Assembly: GCF_000317555.1 (NCBI RefSeq)
Contig: NC_019745.1
Coordinates: 4,340,001 to 4,404,000 of the forward strand
DNA: 64,000 nucleotides
Source: Gloeocapsa sp. PCC 7428
GTDB lineage: Bacteria; Cyanobacteriota; Cyanobacteriia; Cyanobacteriales; Chroococcidiopsidaceae
Direction of reading: 5' to 3'
Each line of letters starts with the position of its first letter. The first letter of the stretch is position 1. Below, piece by piece: positions 39,201 through 46,763 of the stretch. Position numbers and translations under genes: made by a program. A model generated the notes under the pieces. The model was not told the origin of the DNA. It ran no database searches and saw only the letters and a list, made by a program, of their open reading frames with translations.

Positions 39201-39873
39201 TGATAAAGTTGATTTAGAACAACTGCAACGCGAAGTGCGATCGCTTGCCAAACGCATACAGGCGTTAGAACCTGTCAATATGCTGGCGTTAGAAGAATAC
39301 GAACGGACAACGACGCGCCTAGAAGAATTAAGTCAAAAACTGCTCACTTTAGAAGCTGAACGTACCGAATTGCTGCTACGGATAGAAAACTTTACTACCC
39401 TACGCCAGCGTGCTTTTAAAGAAGCCTTCGACGCGGTTAATCAAAATTTCCAAAGTATTTTCGCGATACTTTCTGACGGTGATGGCTACTTACAACTTGA
39501 TGACGCGGAAGATCCCTTCAATAGCGGGTTAAATCTTGTTGCGCACCCAAAAGGAAAACCTGTACAACGCCTTGCTTCGATGTCAGGAGGAGAAAAATCG
39601 CTGACTGCGCTTAGCTTTATTTTTGCGCTACAACGCTATCGTCCGTCGCCGTTTTATGCTTTTGATGAAGTCGATATGTTTCTCGATGGGGCAAATGTGG
39701 AACGATTAGCTAAAATGATAAAACAACAAACGAAGCTGGCACAGTTTATAGTTGTGAGTCTGCGTAGACCAATGATAGAATCTGCCGAACGAACAATTGG
39801 AGTTACTCAAGCACGAGGAGCTTATACTCAAGTATTAGGAATAAAATTGCAACAGTCAAACACCTCGCCATGA
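36277..39873 (+). CDS. smc: Chromosome segregation protein SMC
   Basis: Condensin ATPase of 1198 residues. Walker A [10 protein letters not shown] at about 31-40; long coiled coils with high Gln/Glu content; hinge at about 535-660 ([49 protein letters not shown]); signature motif [13 protein letters not shown] and Walker B [12 protein letters not shown] near the C terminus. Full length. SMC works with ScpA/ScpB to organise the chromosome; those genes are not in the window. A PRC-barrel gene follows after 63 bases. Confidence 0.97.
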   Translation: [1198 protein letters not shown]

Positions 39874-39936
39874 GGATTTGTTAATAATAGTATTGATTAA
39901 TTAACCGGATTCGAGATCAGGACTCGGCAAAAGAAA

Positions 39937-40935
39937 ATGACCTCTGAACAGATTATTAGGCGTTCCGACATCTTGAACACCCAAGTGATCACCAAAGATA
40001 ATGGTAAGCGGCTAGGTGTAATCAATCAGCTATGGGTGGATATTGACCGACGAGAGGTTGTAGCCATGGGCTTGCGAGACAACCTGATTGCGTTTGCCGG
40101 TGTCCCACGCTATATGTACCTCAACAGTGTCAATCAAATCGGCGACGTCATCTTAGTGGATAACGAAGATGTCATCGAAGATATTGATGTTGACGTTTAT
40201 AGCAATTTAATTAATTGTGAAGTCATCACGGAAACCGGCGAACTTTTGGGAAGAGTACGCAACTTCAAGTTCAACGCGGAAACAGGTATACTGACTTCAC
40301 TCATAATTGCTTCGTTAGGTTTACCCCAAATTCCCGATCAAGTCATCAGTACCTACGAAATTTCGATTGACGAAGTTGTCAGTAGTGGTCCGAATCGTAT
40401 TATTGTATTTGAAGGCGCTGAAGAACGCGTCATGCAGCTAACGGTAGGTTTACTTGAGCGTCTAGGTATTGGTAAAGCCCCGTGGGAACGCGAAGAGGAA
40501 GAAGCTTACTTTACGCCTACCGCCAAACCAGAAAATCAACTCGGAACAGGCGTACCGTTGCAAGCGCCTGTCAAACCAGTGCGGGCAACGCAACCAGTTG
40601 AAGAAACGTGGGATGAAGACGATTACGAATACGAAACGTTGCAACCTGCACCCAGACAACAGCAGCGCTACCAACAGCAGTACGAATCAATTCAGTACGC
40701 GGAGGAAGAATACGAAGATAACTGGAGTGAAGCAACGCCAAGCGATCGCTATTCAGAACCGAGAAGATACGAGGAACCACCCCGCTACGTCGAACCCGAA
40801 CCGTATCGAGAACCAGACTACGTTGAGTACGAAGACGACATCACCCGCGATGCGTGGGAAGACGATGAACCAAAACCAGTGAATATTCCTAAGAAGATTA
40901 AGCAGCCAGAGTACGAAGAAGAAGATCGTTACTAA
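39937..40935 (+). CDS. PRC-barrel domain protein with acidic, Tyr-rich tail
   Basis: 332 residues. Two PRC-barrel units can be seen: RRSDILNTQVITKDNGKRLGVINQLWVDIDRREVVAMGL (about 6-80) and SNLINCEVITETGELLGRVRNFKFNAETGILTSLII (about 88-165). Residues 200-332 are low in complexity and rich in Glu, Asp, Tyr, Pro and Arg (for instance YEEEDRY), probably disordered. Related proteins sit after smc in several cyanobacteria, from memory. The role is unknown; a link to chromosome or RNA processes is only suggested by position. Confidence 0.85.
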   Translation: MTSEQIIRRSDILNTQVITKDNGKRLGVINQLWVDIDRREVVAMGLRDNLIAFAGVPRYMYLNSVNQIGDVILVDNEDVIEDIDVDVYSNLINCEVITETGELLGRVRNFKFNAETGILTSLIIASLGLPQIPDQVISTYEISIDEVVSSGPNRIIVFEGAEERVMQLTVGLLERLGIGKAPWEREEEEAYFTPTAKPENQLGTGVPLQAPVKPVRATQPVEETWDEDDYEYETLQPAPRQQQRYQQQYESIQYAEEEYEDNWSEATPSDRYSEPRRYEEPPRYVEPEPYREPDYVEYEDDITRDAWEDDEPKPVNIPKKIKQPEYEEEDRY

Positions 40936-40953
40936 CGGCTTAAATCAAGGATT

Positions 40954-41074
40954 AGCCCCTAAATCTCCCATGCTGGGGGACTTGCAAACCTTCTGATATA
41001 TTACAGCGTGACTTCCTACGAAGAGCTAGTTTTTGTATTCTCAAAGTCCCCCAAGATTGGGGGATTTAGGGGGC
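40954..41074. repeat. Pair of inverted GGGGGATTTAGGGGGC elements
   Basis: A copy on the minus strand (40954-40982) and one on the plus strand (41045-41074, AGTCCCCCAAGATTGGGGGATTT type) face each other between two convergent genes. Each is a hairpin by itself. The same element is at 12981-13010. They may act as bidirectional terminators. Confidence 0.6.
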
Positions 41075-41097
41075 GAGAAACCTTTTAGTTGCAGCAA

Positions 41098-42297
41098 CTA
41101 CCCATTTCCCAAATAAACGCAAAAGCGATTCCGTCCCTGCGATTTTGCTTGATACAGCGCTTGATCGGCAAAAGCGATCGCAGTCTTGGGTGAAAGTTCA
41201 AGTTGTGGCACGATGCAAGCAATACCGAGACTGAGGGTAACGCGATCGCTGACTTTCGATTGATGGTGAGGGATGTTTAAGCTATAAATTTCAGCCGCGA
41301 TCGCCTCAGCTACCTTTGTTGCGCCGTTGAGCGACGTGTAGGGTAAGATGACGGCAAATTCTTCACCTCCATAACGTGCGATGAGATCGGTAGGGCGATT
41401 TAACACCGAACTGATCGCTTGCGCGACTTTCCACAAACATTCATCACCAGCTTGATGTCCGTAATAGTCGTTGTAGTGCTTGAAATAATCGACATCAATC
41501 AAGATCAGCGATATTGGTTGCTGTTGATGCGCCAAAAATTGCCATTGTTGCTGCCAATACTCATCAAACCGCCGCCGATTTGCCACAAGTGTTAAATCAT
41601 CGACAATCGCGAGGCGATGTAGTTCTCGGTTAGCGTTTTCCAGCGCTGCGGTGCGTTGAGCAACCTTGGCTTCGAGGCGATGTGTATACTCTTCGAGTTG
41701 GAATTGAACCTGCTGTAAATCTTCTAGGGTTTGCGCGAGTTTCAGGCGTTGCTGTTCGATCGTGTTAATGTCGCGGTACGATCGCAACGCAGCGATCGCG
41801 GTTGTCAGCAGTTTTTGACGCGTCAGTTCAATCTTGAGCTTATAGTCATTGATATCGTAATTGAGAATAACAGACTCTTCAGGAGCTTCGCCAGGGTGTC
41901 CGGTGCGTAAAATAATGCGAATTTGCTGATTTTTGAGTTCTTCGCGAATATGCTGAACGATTCTTAACCCAGCATCATTCGTCTCCATGACAATATCGAG
42001 CAAAACCAGCGCGGTATCGGTGTGGGCGATCGCCAGTAATTCTTTTCCCTCTTTTGCTGAGTAGGCAGAAAGAAAGGTCAATTTTCGGTTTTCAAACGTG
42101 ACATTCTTGAGTGCTAGCTGAGTTGCGCGATGCACATCCGGTTCATCATCGATGATCATGATTTTCCAATCCTGAAGCGAAGTGACGTCAGGATCTTCGT
42201 CGCTAAAGCAGATCGCATCGTCACTCAAGCACACAAGATCTCGATCCTGAGGCGATTGATTGTGCGGTTTAGGGTTCGTAGGCAGCATCAACGGCAA
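41098..42297 (-). CDS. Response regulator with GGDEF domain (diguanylate cyclase)
   Basis: 399 residues. Receiver domain at about 45-165 (KIMIIDDEPDVHRATQLALK, phospho-acceptor Asp101 in LLDIVMETN, and RTGHPGEAP), coiled-coil linker at about 180-225, then GGDEF at about 228-395. The active site is GGEEF (310-314) and an RxxD inhibitory site (R301-PT-D304) precedes it by the usual five residues. It should make cyclic di-GMP under control of phosphorylation and product feedback. It is the last gene of the FIST-kinase-cyclase operon (22-base gap from the kinase), so the kinase upstream is the likely phosphodonor. Confidence 0.94.
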   Translation of the reverse strand: MPLMLPTNPKPHNQSPQDRDLVCLSDDAICFSDEDPDVTSLQDWKIMIIDDEPDVHRATQLALKNVTFENRKLTFLSAYSAKEGKELLAIAHTDTALVLLDIVMETNDAGLRIVQHIREELKNQQIRIILRTGHPGEAPEESVILNYDINDYKLKIELTRQKLLTTAIAALRSYRDINTIEQQRLKLAQTLEDLQQVQFQLEEYTHRLEAKVAQRTAALENANRELHRLAIVDDLTLVANRRRFDEYWQQQWQFLAHQQQPISLILIDVDYFKHYNDYYGHQAGDECLWKVAQAISSVLNRPTDLIARYGGEEFAVILPYTSLNGATKVAEAIAAEIYSLNIPHHQSKVSDRVTLSLGIACIVPQLELSPKTAIAFADQALYQAKSQGRNRFCVYLGNG

Positions 42298-42319
42298 CTA
42301 TGTTTAATTTAAAGCACGA

Positions 42320-43303
42320 TCAAGAAATCACGGAAGTAGGAAGTTCAATCGTAAATTGAGTTCCTTTGGCTACCTCGCTTTGCACAGCAATCCTACCCTG
42401 TAATTTCTGAGTCACGAGGTTGTAAGTAATATGCAACCCTAATCCGGTTCCTCCTTTTTCTCGCGCTGTTGTAAAAAAAGGTTCAAAGATTTTTTCTAAG
42501 TTTTCTGGAGGAATACCACAACCATCGTCGCGATATTGAATTACGATTTGGTGATTATCTTGCATGACGTTAAAGCGCAGATGACCGCTTTGGTGCTGAG
42601 TATAACCATGAATCAGTGAGTTTGTAACCAAATTGGTTATAACTTGGGCTAATGCCCCAGGATAGCTGTAGATAGTCAGTGAATCGTCGCCTGTCATCGT
42701 CACAATATGCGATTCTTTTTTCAACTGCGGCGACAAACTCGTTATAATTTCCTCAAGGTAAGGCTTAACACGAAATCTACGCTGCTCCAAGCTCGATTGA
42801 TCGACTGCAACTTGTTTGAAGCTTTGCACGAGTTCGCCAGCACGATGCAGGTTATTGAGCATCAAGCTTGTACTTTCTTGCGCAAGTTCTAGATAATTAT
42901 TCAACGTTGAACGTTTGAGTTGTCCTGTGTTGATTGTCGCCATTAGCGATCGCGTCGCATCCATCAAAGTTGAGGCGAGTGTGATAGTCGTTCCTACGGG
43001 AGTGTTGATTTCATGCGCGACACCTGCAACTAAACTTCCCAAAGCAGCCATTTTCTCAGTTTCGACAAGTTTATCTTTCATGGCGGTCAATTCATTAAAT
43101 GCTTGTTCTAAATCAGCACTCTTTTTTTCTAAAATGTTTTGATACTCTTGCAGATCGCAAATAACGCGTTTGAGAAGCGATTCCTTAGTGCGATTCGTTG
43201 CTTCTAACTTAGCGCGATCAATTTCCGAACGTTCTAGCTGCTTTTTTAGAATCCGGATTTCCTTATTGAGTTGTTCAACCTCAAACTCGAATTCTCGTGA
43301 CAT
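42320..43303 (-). CDS. Sensor histidine kinase (soluble, coiled-coil N terminus)
   Basis: 327 residues with no membrane segment or recognisable sensor domain. The first ~85 residues are a coiled coil (EVEQLNKEIRILKKQLERSEIDRAKLEA..). HisKA has MAALGSLVAGVAHEINTPVG with His97; the ATPase domain has NLVTNSLIHG, YRDDGCGIPPENLEKIFEPFFTT and GGTGLGLHITYNL. Having no sensor of its own, it likely takes its signal from the FIST protein encoded 6 bases upstream and passes it to the receiver-GGDEF protein downstream. Confidence 0.94.
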   Translation of the reverse strand: MSREFEFEVEQLNKEIRILKKQLERSEIDRAKLEATNRTKESLLKRVICDLQEYQNILEKKSADLEQAFNELTAMKDKLVETEKMAALGSLVAGVAHEINTPVGTTITLASTLMDATRSLMATINTGQLKRSTLNNYLELAQESTSLMLNNLHRAGELVQSFKQVAVDQSSLEQRRFRVKPYLEEIITSLSPQLKKESHIVTMTGDDSLTIYSYPGALAQVITNLVTNSLIHGYTQHQSGHLRFNVMQDNHQIVIQYRDDGCGIPPENLEKIFEPFFTTAREKGGTGLGLHITYNLVTQKLQGRIAVQSEVAKGTQFTIELPTSVIS

Positions 43304-43309
43304 AACGTG

Positions 43310-44455
43310 TCATTGGCTACCGATAAGTAAAGTGACAAATGTTGTGTTGTGAAAAAAGGTTTGCCCATTTTCACGCAGCGGCGCAATCTCTCCATAGGTA
43401 TAAAAGCCACAACTTGCTATAGCGTGTCCTAAATGTGCGATCGCCCGATATTCTTCCTTCGCGCGCGTTCCCAAAACTTGCCGTCGCCAAGCGCACGAGA
43501 AAAACAGCGCGGCGGCTGGTGTTTTCCCAGGATAAGTTGCTAACGCTTCGGTAAAAGCAGTATGCGAAGCACTCACGACATCTGCAACTGAGGCATCGGT
43601 AATCTGTACGACTGCTTGTTCTGGCACATCACCTGACACAGTAAGACTACGCAGTTGGGAATCATAACCAACAGCACCTCGCAAGAAAAAATGCGTTTCA
43701 CCAGGCGGAAAAACCGCAAGTGGATGAATAGCATCTGGCACTGCATTGTTCAAATAGTAATGGTAGAAATCTAAAGCAGGTTTACCATCAATTTCATAGA
43801 TAACATTCTTGTTTGCTTTCGTAATGCGGCTACGTTTCCCAATCGGACGCCACCCACCCGCAACACCGTAGGAAAACAACAGCTTACCTGCGACAAGCAG
43901 AATCGGCACCGCGTCGTTTAAAACCTCGGTTTTAAAGAATTGATACGTACGTTGATATTGCCACTGATCCGCAGTAGCTCCACCAAAAATTGGAATTCTA
44001 CCTAATGCTGCTTCTAAGCCTTGTAAAATCGAGACGGTACTCGTCGTCAGACTTTCAGGTAAAGCGATACACAACTGTAGCGGTAAGGCGAGATGAAGCT
44101 TTGCGGCTGTGGCTGTCGATGATGCGATCGCCGCTGGATTTTGAGATACATTGCGTCCAACGGCTGCGCGAAATTCGATTTCGTCTGAACAAAAAAGGAT
44201 GAGAGTGAGCGAGTCTTGCTGAAATTCCAAAACCGAGGATATTTCTCCATCTGTCGTCCCTCCAATCAGTTCAAGCTGCGGAAAGACGGCATGAATCTGT
44301 TCCAACACTAAATGATGATTAAAATCGACTGCTGCAAATAAAAGCCCTGCTTGTGGTGATTGCCCTGCCAGCGTCATTTGACACTGTGCCAAAACTTCGC
44401 TTACAGCTGCGAGAGAATCAGGATCGTTGCTATGACCGATCGCTACTTTTAACAT
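43310..44455 (-). CDS. FIST domain sensory protein
   Basis: 381 residues. The FIST N region (about 25-220) has LAVGxS-type features such as LIGGTTDGEISSVLEFQQDSLTLILF and IPIFGGATADQWQY, followed by FIST C (about 225-375) with FYHYYLNNAVPDAIHPLAVFPP and ALFFSCAWRRQVLGTRAKEEYRAIAHLGHAIASCGFYTYGEIAPL. FIST domains are thought to sense small ligands such as amino acids and are often coded next to kinases and c-di-GMP enzymes, as here. Start at ATG 44455. First gene of a three-gene operon. The ligand cannot be read from sequence. Confidence 0.93.
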   Translation of the reverse strand: MLKVAIGHSNDPDSLAAVSEVLAQCQMTLAGQSPQAGLLFAAVDFNHHLVLEQIHAVFPQLELIGGTTDGEISSVLEFQQDSLTLILFCSDEIEFRAAVGRNVSQNPAAIASSTATAAKLHLALPLQLCIALPESLTTSTVSILQGLEAALGRIPIFGGATADQWQYQRTYQFFKTEVLNDAVPILLVAGKLLFSYGVAGGWRPIGKRSRITKANKNVIYEIDGKPALDFYHYYLNNAVPDAIHPLAVFPPGETHFFLRGAVGYDSQLRSLTVSGDVPEQAVVQITDASVADVVSASHTAFTEALATYPGKTPAAALFFSCAWRRQVLGTRAKEEYRAIAHLGHAIASCGFYTYGEIAPLRENGQTFFHNTTFVTLLIGSQ

Positions 44456-45177
44456 TTTTGATCAGTTGATTAACCTAATAATGAATTTTAAGTTACCTGG
44501 TAGAATTAACTCTGCTTAATGCAGAGTATTTCTACAAGGTTATTATTCCCCCAAATCATTGATCGCTATCATCAAGTACCTCAAAATCTTGATATACACA
44601 AGCCGAACAATAAATAATACGACTTTTGATATACTGGCGATAACTACTGCGCAAAGTTATAAACGAAAAAAATTGAGCAAGGCAGCTAAACTGAATCAAT
44701 TCGTATTGAAACTAAAACACCTAGATTGTCATTAGAATTACTGCATTTTAAGTTAGTACAAAATAAAAAATTTTCATATAATAGCCGTAATCTTGTGATT
44801 CTGTCGCCTTTTATATAATTTTGATAGAGTTATACATTTTTAGTCAATAAAATTGAAGTGCCATTGTTAATCTTGTTTGTATTTAGTTTGAATTAATTGA
44901 GCCAATATCCTCTTTAAAATAATCTTAAAAAAGCCAAGTAAATTTTGATAGTTATTTAACAGAAAGTATATAAAAACACTTGTTTGCTTTAAATAAATAA
45001 ACTAGTATCTAAATTATTTATTGACGACCTCTGTCGTAAGTTGTGCTTCTGATATCTATCTTTAGAAAGGTTAATTTATATTTTTTAATTTATTAAATCG
45101 GGTTCTAGAGGCTGTAATCAAGCCTGTTTTATAACTCAAGCAATTGAGTTTGTTATTTCAAAGAATCTGAGGGTACA
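44456..45177. other. Long A+T-rich intergenic region
   Basis: 722 bases between the divergent FIST operon and the helical carotenoid protein gene. A hairpin ACTCTGC-TTAAT-GCAGAGT lies at 44509-44527, about 55 bases before the FIST start, and could be a regulator site. Otherwise only A/T-rich sequence; no gene or RNA family recognised. Confidence 0.45.
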
Positions 45178-45633
45178 ATGACTTACACTACTGATGACAC
45201 TACAAAAAAAGCTGTAGAAGCATTTCAACAGTTTGACGTTGATACACAATTAGGCTTGTTGTGGTTTGGCTATAAAGACATTAAAGATCAACTTCAACCA
45301 GCAAACGAAACTTCTGCTCAAGATACTGCTGAAGCGTTATTTAATCAAATTCAGTCTTTATCGCAAGAAGAACAGCTACAGGCGCAGCGCGATATTGTCA
45401 GTCGGGCAGATAGCGATATTAGTCGTGCTTATAGTTCCCTAAGTTCGAGCGGTAAGCTTGATGTGTGGTTGCGTTTAGCACAAGGCATGGATAAAGGTAC
45501 AGTGATTCAAGTACCATCGGACTACGAATTGCCTGCTGAAACAAAAGACTTCGCAAACATGATTAAACAACTTGATTTTGAGCAGCGCATTGACTTTATG
45601 CGCAGTGCAGTAGTAGAAATGGGAGCTAAGTAG
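45178..45633 (+). CDS. Helical carotenoid protein (OCP N-terminal domain family)
   Basis: 151-residue all-helical protein matching the carotenoid-binding half of the orange carotenoid protein. LGLLWFGYKDIKD holds the Trp/Tyr pair equal to OCP Trp41 and Tyr44, and KLDVWLRLAQGMDKG holds the Trp equal to Trp110; DSDISRAYSSLSSSGKL and DYELPAETKDF align with the OCP core. It has no C-terminal NTF2-like sensor domain, so it is a stand-alone helical carotenoid protein; members quench singlet oxygen or phycobilisome energy, or only carry carotenoid. No CTDH partner gene is adjacent. GAGG lies just before the ATG, and a hairpin terminator follows. Confidence 0.9.
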   Translation: MTYTTDDTTKKAVEAFQQFDVDTQLGLLWFGYKDIKDQLQPANETSAQDTAEALFNQIQSLSQEEQLQAQRDIVSRADSDISRAYSSLSSSGKLDVWLRLAQGMDKGTVIQVPSDYELPAETKDFANMIKQLDFEQRIDFMRSAVVEMGAK

Positions 45634-45642
45634 AGCAGATTT

Positions 45643-45668
45643 AGGGGCTAGGGATAAAACTAGCCCCT
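45643..45668 (+). terminator. Hairpin after the helical carotenoid protein gene
   Basis: AGGGGCTAG (45643-45651) pairs with CTAGCCCCT (45660-45668) around an 8-base loop 10 bases after the stop. The T tract is weak (TTGATAAG). Confidence 0.65.
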
Positions 45669-45889
45669 TGATAAGTCTATAAAGATGGATTTTATTTCTT
45701 TAGTGGCGGATTTATTTGCATTCGTGTCAATATTAGAACGTTAGTCACTTCCTTATATCAAAAGATAGGTGTTTTCTCAGTAATACTTAGATTACATTTA
45801 TACTCCTGTAGCCTTATCAAGGTATGTGCGCTTCGCACCATTACCAGTAGAAACAAAGAAGGCTAGTTGGAGGTGTTGCAAGAGTAATT

Positions 45890-46662
45890 TTGTTTGTATT
45901 TCTCTTTCTTTATCTGCGTGGGGCATTTCGTCCCGAACCAGAGTATAACATTACTGCAAGTCCCAGCATCGAAGACCCCCCTTTTCCGCTTTCGGGTGTG
46001 AGTTTGACCAATGCGTTACTTACCTATGGTCGCATGACAGGCTTCTGGAGGAATGTAGACGATATTTATGTCGCACGTAACGCGGCTATCCGAAGTGCGG
46101 CTCAATACGGTTTGAAACCTATTTTATGACTCCTGGTCGTTGTGCGGATGAATTTGCTGCGGCTTTGATCGAACGCGCGCAAGCTGGCGAAGAAGTTCAA
46201 ATGTTAATTGACGACTTTGGGACTGATTCGCTTTCTGATGAATATTGGCAGCAGTTACGCGATGCAAGTGTAGAAGTACGATTTTTCCGGCAATTTGATT
46301 GGCGATCGCCGTTAAAATACAACTCACGGACACACCGCAAACTCTTGATTATCGATCGCCAACAAGTATTGATTGGTGATGCAGGAGTTTCAGATGATCG
46401 GGATGGCGATCCTGATATTGATGATTCTGCACCTTGGTTAGAATTTGAAGTTAGCTACGAAGGACAAGTGGCGAGTTTATTAGAGGGTAACTTTTTTCAA
46501 AACTGGGCATATACAGGGGGAGAACTCAACCTAGAACCTGGGACAATTCTCGCCAAGCCGAATGAAGGCGAACCACTTTTTGTAACTAATGACACTTCTA
46601 CATTAAGTGAATCGACAATAAGATTACTGTTTCAGATAGGCTTCTATTATAGACTTGGGTAA
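45890..46662 (+). pseudogene. Phospholipase D-like (cardiolipin-synthase type) gene, frameshifted and truncated
   Basis: Part one (45890-46129) reads FLYLRGAFRPEPEYNITASPSIEDPP..FWRNVDDIYVARNAAIRSAAQY, the N-terminal anchor and first helix of a PLD-like protein. The frame is lost near 46109: the other frame continues RFETYFMTPGRCADEFAAALIERAQ through 46662. One missing base explains it. The first HKD motif remains, THRKLLIIDRQQVLIGDAG, but the protein stops after STIRLLFQIGFYYRLG, where intact enzymes go on for about 200 more residues with a second HKD motif. No ATG starts part one. So the gene has a frameshift, lacks its 3' half and cannot make a normal two-motif enzyme. Confidence 0.82.
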
Positions 46663-46763
46663 ACGGTTGAAGGTAGAAGGCTTTTAGGGTTCGAGATTCC
46701 TAAATTTATAGAAATTCTCTTCAGCTTTCCTGCTTCTTAAGTTTGAAACTTTCGCCAACAGCG

